Of a DNA stretch of 64,000 nt, positions 44,557-52,158 are shown in pieces. The stretch is taken from positions 248,001-312,000 of the forward strand of contig NZ_SJSK01000001.1 in assembly GCF_004331645.1 (NCBI RefSeq), given 5' to 3'. Every line of letters begins with the position of its first letter. Within the stretch, counting starts at the first letter, position 1. The translations under genes were made by a program, and so were the position numbers. Source of the DNA: Pedobacter frigiditerrae. GTDB taxonomy: Bacteria; Bacteroidota; Bacteroidia; Sphingobacteriales; Sphingobacteriaceae. The notes under the pieces are model-generated. The model ran no database searches and had not been told where the DNA came from. It saw nothing but the letters and a program-made list of their open reading frames with translations.

Positions 44557-45627
44557 TTATTTTGCCAAGCTATCACCCTTTGGTTTTAAGCCAGCCCTTC
44601 TTACATTTACAAGTTTCATCATCACTTCGAACCAAAATGGTGCTCCCATTGAGATTGCAATGGCTCCAATCATAAGCCCTAAAAAAGAAACCAAATATTC
44701 ATAGCAATACATATTCCTCCTTAAATTGGTTCTTTCATCAAGTACTTTAAATGGATTTTTTGTCCAACCGAAAATCAACTTATCGCTTGATATATTTTTA
44801 ATCATTGAGCTAGCAAAATAATATTGTTCTTCATTATATTTTGTGAGCACCTTGTATTTCTCAGAATCTCTTTCATTTTTTAAAGAGTCTACGTTGATTT
44901 TTTTAGTTGCAGTATCCTTCAATATTGAATCATATTTCTTATCAATTTCATTAAAATGCACATCTACTTTACTCAAATAATAATCTTTAACTACATCTGG
45001 CTGATCTACCAATTTTTCTGCTGATGAAACTAGACTAGCTTTTAATATTGGATCATTATGTATGGTTTTGATAATCCTTACCATATTTAAATTAAATGCA
45101 AGGGCAATGCAAATGGCTATTATTCGCGTAACCCACCTATACTTGTTTTTATACCAGCCACTGACCCTATCCATATATTCATTAAACCATTTTTCTACAT
45201 TAGCCTGTAGTTCATTTATATCTTTAGAACTATTTGCCAAAGTTTCTAATAATTTAGGTAAGCCATCTTTAATTAGAGTATTAGCTTGTTGATTTTTTAA
45301 AGCAGTTAATCCATTCTTAAAATCAGCAAATAGATCGTTCGTTCTCGCCCCGCTCTTTTCGGCAATTATATCTATCGTTGCCATCGCAAAATTTGTAGCA
45401 GGTATATAAGATGGCAATTTGTCAGCATTTTCTTTTAGCTTATTTAATTGCGGATGCTTCAAAAGCTCGCTACTTACAATACCCATTAATTGTTGTAAAG
45501 ATTGCTTTAACATTTTACCCCTAAACTTTAGGTTAACGGCAATAAGCTCTTGAATTACATACGTTACAGTGCTAAACACAAAGAAGATTAAAACAACTGC
45601 AATACCCGTCTCTAAATAATTATTCAT
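44557..45627 (-). CDS. Membrane protein of unknown function, three TM segments
   Basis: This 356-residue protein has TM helices at ~7-28, ~168-187 and ~315-337. Between the first two lies a charged helical stretch that includes IIAEKSGARTNDLF; between the last two is a lysine/aspartate-rich coiled-coil-like region (~200-285). The end, MGAPFWFEVMMKLVNVRRAG, resembles a C-terminal motif I remember from hypothetical membrane proteins in several phyla (APFWFDLL-like). No function is known to me. It shares the strand and close spacing with the papain-like gene. Confidence 0.7.
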   Translation of the reverse strand: MNNYLETGIAVVLIFFVFSTVTYVIQELIAVNLKFRGKMLKQSLQQLMGIVSSELLKHPQLNKLKENADKLPSYIPATNFAMATIDIIAEKSGARTNDLFADFKNGLTALKNQQANTLIKDGLPKLLETLANSSKDINELQANVEKWFNEYMDRVSGWYKNKYRWVTRIIAICIALAFNLNMVRIIKTIHNDPILKASLVSSAEKLVDQPDVVKDYYLSKVDVHFNEIDKKYDSILKDTATKKINVDSLKNERDSEKYKVLTKYNEEQYYFASSMIKNISSDKLIFGWTKNPFKVLDERTNLRRNMYCYEYLVSFLGLMIGAIAISMGAPFWFEVMMKLVNVRRAGLKPKGDSLAK

Positions 45628-45809
45628 AATGATATTTTAAGTAATTAGAATTCGAAGATTTAATAAAGGAATTTATAAAGTAATGCCTATTTCTTAAACT
45701 GTGTTTTGTTTATTGATTAGTTTATCACTGACCTCAAAACTTGGTTAGATTTCGGAGGGTTTAGCATACAGTAGCTAACTCATACGAAGCATATCGGTCG
45801 CTTTCTCCC

Positions 45810-46721
45810 CTAAAAGAATTGCAAGAATGTTGTCCCAAACTTTACGGTAATCATACCGCCATATTCGACTTTATTAAAATCGTCTGTACCCGCTGTTCTA
45901 ACACTAAGAAATGGAGATATTCCAATTTTTACATTTGGATTGTCTTTTACCAATGGATAGAAGAATACCCAGCTTTCAAGTCTCAATCTATTTAGATTGT
46001 CAAACGGATTGTTTGTTCTTTTCTTTCCAGTAAAGTCATAATAGATAGTTGGTGAATAACTGAAACTACCTTTGCCAGGATAAATTTGCAATGAAAAGGC
46101 AGGGGAAAATGTTGGCTTCACACTCGGAGCCTCAACCACAAAATTTGAGGTTGTTATAACTCCATTACTATTTATGGGATTTACAACACCAACTTCATTT
46201 GCAGCTTTCCAGTCGTAAGAATACCTAAGTCTAAATTGCGGGGAAAATTGCTTGGCTTCTGTTTTACCTTTTGTAAAAAAACCGATATACTTTAATTCAA
46301 AAGCATATGAAGTTTCACCAATTTTTTGTTCATTAGATTTAATGCCAGTCGGATAATACTTGAAGACAGCCGACCCATACTCAAATTGTCCATTGACTGA
46401 ATGTCGGGAGATTCCACCATTTTCTTCCGTATTGTCTTTTGTGTACTGTACTGATAAAATGCCCCTCCAGGTTGAAGAAAATCTATCAATCTGTAAAATA
46501 TTATCTGATTTAGACGTCAGAGGCATTCTAATAGATGGTCTTATTATGAATGTATTCCCTTTCTCAACTTTCTCCCAATTTAATTCTGGCCCAGCTTCAA
46601 TTTGTCCTTCTTTGATTGAAGTTATTCCATTAATAAATGGCAAAATTTTGAACTTTGCATCTTGAGCAAACCCAATAAATGGAAAGAGGATTAATAAGCT
46701 ATAAAGTAATTTCTGTTTCAT
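45810..46721 (-). CDS. Small outer-membrane beta-barrel-like protein, unknown function
   Basis: This 303-residue protein has a signal peptide (~1-19, ending IGFAQ) and then alternating aromatic strands with short turns typical of a small barrel. The C-terminal residues VKFGTTFLQFF end in phenylalanine, the usual barrel-assembly signal. No specific family was recognised. The start overlaps the end of the 104-residue gene by 23 bases, which suggests translational coupling. The 182-base gap to the 356-residue gene downstream holds nothing I can identify. Confidence 0.65.
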   Translation of the reverse strand: MKQKLLYSLLILFPFIGFAQDAKFKILPFINGITSIKEGQIEAGPELNWEKVEKGNTFIIRPSIRMPLTSKSDNILQIDRFSSTWRGILSVQYTKDNTEENGGISRHSVNGQFEYGSAVFKYYPTGIKSNEQKIGETSYAFELKYIGFFTKGKTEAKQFSPQFRLRYSYDWKAANEVGVVNPINSNGVITTSNFVVEAPSVKPTFSPAFSLQIYPGKGSFSYSPTIYYDFTGKKRTNNPFDNLNRLRLESWVFFYPLVKDNPNVKIGISPFLSVRTAGTDDFNKVEYGGMITVKFGTTFLQFF

Positions 46722-47013
46722 AATAACCTCCTTGTAATTTAAATGTTAAACTTTGGTCTTCAGCTATTCCTGGCAAATCAAGACTAAGTTTGAAAGTAGC
46801 ATCATCAATGCCTACAACTCTAACTTTAATTTTTACTTGTGCATCAGGAATTTTCCCCGTCCAATTTCTCTTTTTTGCCCCATCAGATTGAATTACTTTA
46901 ACCCCGTTAATGAAAGCATAAAATAAGGTGATTCCACCGCTGACTGGTTCAAGTGTCAATGAGAAACTTCTTGTAGCTTCCATTGATAGCGTTACATTCT
47001 TTTGCTTTGCCAT
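46699..47013 (-). CDS. Small beta-rich protein, 104 residues, unknown function
   Basis: The sequence is built of alternating short strands (VTLSMEATRSFSLTLEP, ITLFYAFINGVKV, VKIKVRVVGI, FKLSLDLPG, LTFKLQGGYYETEITL), consistent with a beta-sandwich. There is no signal peptide and no cysteine. It overlaps the barrel-like gene by 23 bases, so the two are co-translated. It is divergent from the cysteine-tailed 173-residue gene across 275 bases containing two hairpins. Confidence 0.6.
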   Translation of the reverse strand: MAKQKNVTLSMEATRSFSLTLEPVSGGITLFYAFINGVKVIQSDGAKKRNWTGKIPDAQVKIKVRVVGIDDATFKLSLDLPGIAEDQSLTFKLQGGYYETEITL

Positions 47014-47165
47014 ATTATTTAATATTAATTGTAGTGTTGTTGTCGTTTGGGTGGTTTGCCGTCAGTTTTCAGTAAATCCTTAGTACACTAATCTATTTTC
47101 ATTTTGCTTAAATCAATTTACATATCCAAAACTATTTAACTAACCATCGAAAAAAATGCATTTAC

Positions 47166-47208
47166 TACCCTTTTTAATAGGGTATTTCTACGGTACATCC
47201 AACCGTAG
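47166..47208. promoter_or_regulatory. Two adjacent palindromes in the divergent intergenic region
   Basis: TACCC(N9)GGGTA is followed after three bases by CTACGG(N9)CCGTAG. Both have nine-base spacers, which suggests paired half-sites for a dimeric regulator rather than a terminator, since no T run follows. The region separates the 104-residue gene from the 173-residue/kinase/regulator operon. The LuxR-type regulator of that operon is the natural candidate to bind here. Confidence 0.5.
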
Positions 47209-47288
47209 TTTCACTGTTGTTAATACACTACTAATTATTGAGATTTATAAATAATTAAACCTTAACAATCATTTAAATTAAAACAATC

Positions 47289-47810
47289 ATGGAGATTCAA
47301 TTAAACAGTGCAAAACAAAAAGGCTTTATTAATCCTGCCGGCCCAGTAAACAAAAAAATGGTCAAGGACATGGTACAAGCGTATAGAAAGAAATACGAAA
47401 TCATTGGAGATCTTTTACACTTTTCTCATTTCGGAATTGAAGAAATTTTAAAGCTTTGCATTGATAATGGGGTATTAGATAAAAACGTACTTTCAATGGT
47501 TAAGCCAGTTCCCGCGGACTACGAAGGTTTTGGAATCAAGATATATATTGGCAATCACTTTAACCAAACAACTTGCCCATCAAGTAGCCTTCATTATGAA
47601 AAAATGAATACAACAATATTGTGCAACACTAAAATTAAAAGTTCAAAAAATCACTTATATTTAGATATGTTAACTGATAATAAGGATACTGTGGCCATAT
47701 CAACTGGTGGAAATGGGCTTGATCAAACTGCAATTTGCAAACCAGATTGCGCAGGTGGACAAGTACCTACTCCTCCAGAACCAGCTGATGGCTATGATGT
47801 AGGTCAATAA
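47289..47810 (+). CDS. Cysteine-tailed protein of unknown function, 173 residues
   Basis: The N-terminal half is helical (MEIQLNSAKQKGFINPAGPV, VKDMVQAYRKKYEIIGD), followed by a beta region with GFGIKIYIGNH and cysteines in NQTTCPSSS and TTILCNT. The tail is CKPDCAGG followed by a Pro/Glu-rich end (PTPPEPADGYDVGQ). It matches my memory of a Sphingobacteriaceae/Chitinophagaceae family of hypothetical proteins with a GxRxYFG-like strand and a CPPxC-type tail; this is recollection, not a search. It has no signal peptide or TM segment. It opens an operon with a membrane protein, kinase and regulator, with five bases before the next gene. Confidence 0.6.
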   Translation: MEIQLNSAKQKGFINPAGPVNKKMVKDMVQAYRKKYEIIGDLLHFSHFGIEEILKLCIDNGVLDKNVLSMVKPVPADYEGFGIKIYIGNHFNQTTCPSSSLHYEKMNTTILCNTKIKSSKNHLYLDMLTDNKDTVAISTGGNGLDQTAICKPDCAGGQVPTPPEPADGYDVGQ

Positions 47811-47815
47811 AATTT

Positions 47816-48490
47816 ATGCTAAAAGTATTAGAACTGCCTTATGCTTTGATTATAGAATGGATGTGCTTAATTACATCCATTCTATTTTTAAGAAATGTAT
47901 ATCCAAAATTTTGGAGAGTATTTATTCCATTCTTGACATTAACAATTGGAGTGGAAAGTTATGGCTATTATACAGCAATTATGCTGCCTAAAGGATTAAG
48001 TAATGCATGGTTATATAATCTTTTTCTGATCGTTTATGTTATATTTTATACTTGGATTTTTTCGAGAATTATTCCAATACCTGGCATTAAAAAAATAGTT
48101 GCCGCTTTTTTAGCAATTATCGGAGGGCTTTACTTTTGGGAATTTAATTATAATAAAGGATTGAATGAACTTTTTTTTTACAGGACAAATAATTTTTTTA
48201 GTGTAGGGGTAGTTATCTTTTGCATTAGTTATTATTTCAGTTTATTCAGGCAGCTAGAATATATAAATATTCTTGAACAGCCAGAATTTTGGTTTGTTTC
48301 AGGCTGTTTAATTTTTTACGCAACAAGTACTTGTGTAAATTCCTTTTTTTCTGAATTGATTAAAATTAAAATTATTGGGAACTTTCGTCTTAGATATTTC
48401 TTAATGTGTTTTTTAAGTTTAATAATGTATAGTTGTTGGATTAAATCATTTTTATGTTTTCGGAAAATTCAGAACTCTTTACCCCAATAA
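47816..48490 (+). CDS. Multi-spanning membrane protein, probable sensor partner
   Basis: This 224-residue protein is almost wholly hydrophobic, with six or seven TM helices (~5-26, 32-52, 65-88, 97-117, 128-148, 160-182, 190-212). Its last 37 bases overlap the kinase gene in another frame, so translation is tightly coupled. The kinase has only one TM helix and no sensor domain; this protein could supply the sensing part. No catalytic motif is visible and no family was recognised. Confidence 0.65.
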   Translation: MLKVLELPYALIIEWMCLITSILFLRNVYPKFWRVFIPFLTLTIGVESYGYYTAIMLPKGLSNAWLYNLFLIVYVIFYTWIFSRIIPIPGIKKIVAAFLAIIGGLYFWEFNYNKGLNELFFYRTNNFFSVGVVIFCISYYFSLFRQLEYINILEQPEFWFVSGCLIFYATSTCVNSFFSELIKIKIIGNFRLRYFLMCFLSLIMYSCWIKSFLCFRKIQNSLPQ

Positions 48491-49245
48491 TTATTCTTTC
48501 CTTAATATTTTTGATCATCTGTTTAAGTCTGATCTTCATTATTGTACTTTATAATCAGCGAAGAAAATTGCATATAGAAGAAAAAAAAGAAATGAACCAA
48601 AAGTTCGAATCAGAACTCCTCAAAACTCAAATAGAAGTACAAGAGCAAACTATGCAAACTATCGCTTCAGACTTGCATGATAATATAGGGCAATTACTTA
48701 GTCTAACTGCTCTTACATTAAATTCAATCAACTTAAATGAACCTCAACGCCTTGAAAAAAAAGTAACAGAATCATTAAACTTAGTTAATAGCTCTATAAA
48801 AGAATTAAGAGGATTAGCAAAGTTAATGTATGGCGAGTTTATTGTGCAAACAGGTTTAGGGAATGCCATTAAACAAGAATTAGATCGCTTAAAAAAGATA
48901 GGAAACTACAAGTTAAAAGTTAAAAATAATCTCATTAACATTGACATTTCCTCTCCCAACAAGGACCTTATTATTTTACGTTTGCTTCAAGAAATCATCA
49001 ACAATATTATTAAACATTCAGAAGCTACATATTTAGAGTTTAGCATATATATTATAAATGAAAAAATATGTTTAAACATACAAGATAATGGCATTGGGTT
49101 TGACACCGAAAATGAAAAAATGAAAAAATCTGGTATGGGATTAAATTCTATGGCTAAAAGAGTAGCTTTAATCAATGGCGAAATACTAATAAAATCAACC
49201 CCATCAACTGGAACATCAATCTCTATAGAGATACCTTATCCTTAA
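48454..49245 (+). CDS. HisKA_3 sensor histidine kinase (NarX/DesK family)
   Basis: This 263-residue kinase has one N-terminal TM helix (~10-33), a coiled segment and the HisKA_3 motif DLHDNIGQLLS with H75. The ATPase domain shows QEIINNIIKHS, DNGIGFD and GMGLNSMAKR. No periplasmic or PAS sensor is present; the overlapping multi-TM protein may take that role. It phosphorylates, by inference, the regulator three bases downstream. Confidence 0.9.
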   Translation: MFSENSELFTPIIILSLIFLIICLSLIFIIVLYNQRRKLHIEEKKEMNQKFESELLKTQIEVQEQTMQTIASDLHDNIGQLLSLTALTLNSINLNEPQRLEKKVTESLNLVNSSIKELRGLAKLMYGEFIVQTGLGNAIKQELDRLKKIGNYKLKVKNNLINIDISSPNKDLIILRLLQEIINNIIKHSEATYLEFSIYIINEKICLNIQDNGIGFDTENEKMKKSGMGLNSMAKRVALINGEILIKSTPSTGTSISIEIPYP

Positions 49246-49248
49246 GCC

Positions 49249-49890
49249 ATGGAAAACGAAACTATAAATATTGCAATTGTTGATGACCACACCTTATTTC
49301 GTTCTGGCCTAGCTAGCCTTTTATCAGAATTTGACGAAATTAATGTTGTTTTTGAAGCTACAAACGGAATAGATCTTCAAGAAAAAATCGTAAGCTATCC
49401 AAATACCCAACTTGTTTTAATGGATATCAATATGCCAATTATGGATGGGTATGCCACTACAAAGTGGATCAAGGATACTCTGCCTCATGTGCATATATTA
49501 GCATTGAGTATGTTCGAAGATGAAAAGGCAATTATTGGTATGTTGAAAGCGGGAGCTGGTGGTTACATGCTAAAAGAGTCTAAACCTTCTGAACTTCTCA
49601 CTGCAATAAAAACGACTATAGAAAAAGGTTTTTACATTAATGATTTAGTCTCTGGCAGGCTTTTGGTCTCTCTAAAACAAGAAAACACAAAACCTATCTT
49701 TTCAGAAAAGGAATTGACATTCTTGCAGTTTTGTAGCACTGAGTTAACCTACAAGGAGATTGCATCAGAAATGAACATTAGCCCACGAACTGTAGATAAT
49801 TACCGTGAATCGCTTTTTGCCAAACTAAATATAAAATCAAGAACAGGCTTGGTGGTTTACGGTATCAAAAATAATTTGATAAAGATTTAG
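49249..49890 (+). CDS. NarL/FixJ-type response regulator
   Basis: This 213-residue regulator has a receiver domain (D12, D13, phosphorylation site D59 in LMDINMP, lysine in LKES) and a C-terminal LuxR-type HTH (~150-205: FSEKELTFLQF, YKEIASEMNISPRTVDNYR). It is the last gene of the four-gene operon. Its binding site may be the paired palindromes upstream of that operon. Confidence 0.92.
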   Translation: MENETINIAIVDDHTLFRSGLASLLSEFDEINVVFEATNGIDLQEKIVSYPNTQLVLMDINMPIMDGYATTKWIKDTLPHVHILALSMFEDEKAIIGMLKAGAGGYMLKESKPSELLTAIKTTIEKGFYINDLVSGRLLVSLKQENTKPIFSEKELTFLQFCSTELTYKEIASEMNISPRTVDNYRESLFAKLNIKSRTGLVVYGIKNNLIKI

Positions 49891-50020
49891 ATTAGTATTT
49901 TACAGTATAATCAGTTTATTATAGAAATTTCTTGATACCCTTTCAATTTTCGTATATTAGTTTAATCAAAAGGATATGTCCTAATATCCAATGTTTAATT
50001 TCCAAAATCGAATTTATTAG

Positions 50021-50075
50021 AGTCCACATCAAGTCCACATTAACTGCGCCTCAAGTCCACGTTCAGTCCACCCCT
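50021..50075. repeat. Degenerate 11-bp tandem repeat (AGTCCACnnnn, five units)
   Basis: GTCCAC occurs at 50022, 50033, 50055 and 50066, that is at spacings of 11, 22 and 11 bases. The missing slot at 50044 holds ACTGCGCCTCA, a decayed unit. The period is about one helical turn. It is too short and irregular for a CRISPR array; iteron-like protein binding or remnant repeats are possible. Confidence 0.7.
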
Positions 50076-50162
50076 CCTTCGAGCTTCCTTCGTCTGTTCT
50101 CCCAGTTCCCTCCCATATTCCTCTGCAAAAATACTAGTTTTAAAGAGCGAGACACGAAGGAG
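50074..50162. repeat. Inverted repeats CTCCTTCG/CGAAGGAG around a loop
   Basis: CTCCTTCG (50074) and TCCTTCGT (50086) can each pair with the same downstream block ACGAAGGAG (50154-50162). Two alternative stems of eight bases are therefore possible over ~65-75 bases. It follows the 11-bp repeats directly. Confidence 0.5.
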
Positions 50163-50229
50163 ACACAACCAAGAGATATTAGAAGGCCTACTGATGGAAG
50201 GTTAAGGGTTGACAAGCCATAGAGTAGTA

Positions 50230-51630
50230 TTACAAATCAAATTCTTGATGCCTATCAGGAATTTCTACATTATTAAATCCTTTTTCAAATAGTTTTTGCT
50301 TAAAAACCTGCTGCACGTCATATTCACCATGTACTAAAAATACCTTCTTAACTTTTGAAGCCTCTTGGCAAGACATAAATTTCAACAAATCTTCGTAATC
50401 GCCATGCGCACTCATAGACTGTATGCTTTGCACCTCTGCAACTACCTGGAATTGTTCACCATAAATACTTACTTGCTTTTCCCCATTTTTCAATCGACCG
50501 CCTAATGATCTTGGCTCACAATAACCCACCATTAGAATGGTGTTTTTACTCTCGCTGATATTATTTTTGATGTGATGCTTAACCCTTCCAGCCTCAGCCA
50601 TGCCAGATGCCGAAATAATAATACAAGGTTCTGGTTTATCATTTAAAGCTTTTGATTCCTCTCCATCTTGAACATAATGCAAGTTCTTAAAATCGAAAGG
50701 ATTATCATCAATCTTTAAAATATCCAAAACCTCATCGTTATAACCTTCTGCATGCTCTTCAATTATTTTTGTGGCTTTAGCCGATAATGGACTATCAACA
50801 TAAACTTTTACATCAGGTAGCTTACCTTCCAAATCGAGATTATTTAAAACATAAAGTAACTCTTGCGTTCTGCCAACACTAAAGGCTGGAATAATTACTT
50901 TCCCTTTTTTCTCTACACAAGTTTTTAAAATTACTTGTAAAAAAGCTTCTTCTGTTGGTTGGGCATCCTTATGTAATCGATCTCCATAAGTAGATTCAAG
51001 TAATATATAATCGGCTTGAGGAAATTCTTGTGGTGACCTTAAAAGTAAATCTCCATACTGTCCAACATCACCACTAAAACATAATTGTGTTGTTTTACCA
51101 TCTTCAATAATCGTTAAATTAACAGAGGCACTACCGATAATATGCCCCGCATCTATAAACTCTAAGGTAACTTCATCGGTTACCCTTGTTTTATTTTTAT
51201 ATTCAACAGCCACAAAATATTCCATAGCAGTTAAAACATCTTCCTCCTCATATAAAGCCTTTTCTAAAGGTAAACGACGTTGTTGCCTTTTCTTATTTTC
51301 ATATTTCAAATCGCCGGCCTGAATTTTTGCAGAATCAAGCAATAAAATCTTACTTAATTCTTTTGTCGCCTGGGTTCCAAAAATCACACCTCTAAAGCCT
51401 TGTGCAACCAAGCGAGGAATTAAGCCGCTATGATCTATATGTGCATGAGAAAGAATCAAGAAATCTACCTCAGCCGCATTAAAACCAAACTCATCATTTA
51501 ATTCATCCGTTTCTTGTCCCATGCCCTGAAACATTCCGCAGTCTAATAATATTTTCGTTCCGTTGTTTAATGTAATTAAGTGCTTGCTTCCCGTAACGTT
51601 ACGGGCGGCGCCATGAAAGGCAATTTTCAT
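50230..51630 (-). CDS. MBL-fold beta-CASP RNA/DNA-processing hydrolase
   Basis: This 466-residue cytoplasmic metallo-beta-lactamase-fold enzyme has SHAHIDHSG (H62, H64, D66, H67), FSGDVG and ESTYGDR motifs. A beta-CASP domain (~210-380) with SASGMAEAGR follows, and a C-terminal RMMBL segment with SMSAHGD and HGE. The layout matches YSH1/CPSF-73-like and bacterial exoribonuclease-type proteins, so RNA processing is most likely, with the substrate uncertain. It is convergent with the kinase operon and divergent from the BlaI operon. Confidence 0.9.
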   Translation of the reverse strand: MKIAFHGAARNVTGSKHLITLNNGTKILLDCGMFQGMGQETDELNDEFGFNAAEVDFLILSHAHIDHSGLIPRLVAQGFRGVIFGTQATKELSKILLLDSAKIQAGDLKYENKKRQQRRLPLEKALYEEEDVLTAMEYFVAVEYKNKTRVTDEVTLEFIDAGHIIGSASVNLTIIEDGKTTQLCFSGDVGQYGDLLLRSPQEFPQADYILLESTYGDRLHKDAQPTEEAFLQVILKTCVEKKGKVIIPAFSVGRTQELLYVLNNLDLEGKLPDVKVYVDSPLSAKATKIIEEHAEGYNDEVLDILKIDDNPFDFKNLHYVQDGEESKALNDKPEPCIIISASGMAEAGRVKHHIKNNISESKNTILMVGYCEPRSLGGRLKNGEKQVSIYGEQFQVVAEVQSIQSMSAHGDYEDLLKFMSCQEASKVKKVFLVHGEYDVQQVFKQKLFEKGFNNVEIPDRHQEFDL

Positions 51631-51677
51631 AAGTATTTGGTTTATTTTTTAATATTAAGAAAATAATTGCTAAAAAA

Positions 51678-51709
51678 TTTTGTAAACTAAAATATTAGTT
51701 TTAAGTTTA
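51678..51709 (+). promoter_or_regulatory. BlaI-operon promoter with operator palindrome in the spacer
   Basis: A -33 TTTTG (51678-51682) and a -7 TAAGTTTA (51702-51709, 7/8 match to TAnnTTTG) are 19 bases apart. AAACTAA(AATA)TTAGTTT (51684-51701), an 18-base perfect inverted repeat, fills that spacer. A BlaI-type dimer there would block RNA polymerase. A second, looser palindrome, CTAAAAAATTTTG, overlaps the -33 side. Confidence 0.65.
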
Positions 51710-51780
51710 TGTAAAATAATTGAACATTTAAATCAATATTTACTTTAACGCTCACAATATATACATAAACAACAATTATC

Positions 51781-52158
51781 ATGGAAATTAAAGATTTAAC
51801 GAAGGCAGAGGAACAGATCATGCAAATTGTATGGCAACTGGAAAGTTCATTCGTAAAAGAAGTAATGGATTATTTACCAGAGCCCAAGCCAGCTTACAAT
51901 ACCGTATCCACAATTATTAGAATATTAGAAGTTAAAGGCTTTATTGGACATGAAGCTTATGGAAAAGCCCATAAATATCATCCTTTAATTAGTAGAGAAG
52001 AATACAAAAGACATGCAACTGAGAAGTTATTAGGCAATTACTTTGAGAACTCGGTAGAAAGCATGTTCTCTTTCTTTGTGAAGGAAGAGAAATTAGATTT
52101 AAGTGATGTGGATGAAATTTTAAAGATGATTAACAAATTTAAAAATAAGCCAAAATGA
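51781..52158 (+). CDS. BlaI/MecI/CopY-family winged-helix repressor
   Basis: This 125-residue repressor begins MEIKDLTKAEEQIMQIVW, the family opening, with the recognition helix around PAYNTVSTIIRILEVKGF. A C-terminal dimerisation region follows (LLGNYFENSVESMFSFFVK). In classical systems its cleavage by the partner M56 protease relieves repression. It overlaps the M56 gene by four bases, and an 18-base palindrome lies in its own promoter, so autoregulation is likely. Whether it responds to beta-lactams is unknown; no beta-lactamase gene is nearby. Confidence 0.92.
   Translation: MEIKDLTKAEEQIMQIVWQLESSFVKEVMDYLPEPKPAYNTVSTIIRILEVKGFIGHEAYGKAHKYHPLISREEYKRHATEKLLGNYFENSVESMFSFFVKEEKLDLSDVDEILKMINKFKNKPK

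Larger units (their letters stand above)
49891..50229. other. 339-base intergenic region with 11-bp periodic repeats
   Basis: After the regulator gene lies AT-rich DNA, then from ~50020 a less AT-rich stretch with GTCCAC repeats, CCTTCG/CGAAGG inverted repeats and purine-rich DNA running to the convergent beta-CASP gene. A 96-codon frame crosses the repeats but has low-complexity, atypical composition and is not called. The region may be a decayed mobile or integrase-associated element, or a structured RNA; I cannot decide. Confidence 0.55.

Noticed and set aside
50021..50075. CRISPR array
   Set aside because: Repeat units are 11 bases and degenerate, without spacers of regular length, and no cas gene is nearby.
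49932..50222. 96-codon frame across the 11-bp repeats
   Set aside because: It spans the GTCCAC repeats, has low-complexity Ser/Pro/Arg-rich composition unlike its neighbours and no recognisable domain or promoter.
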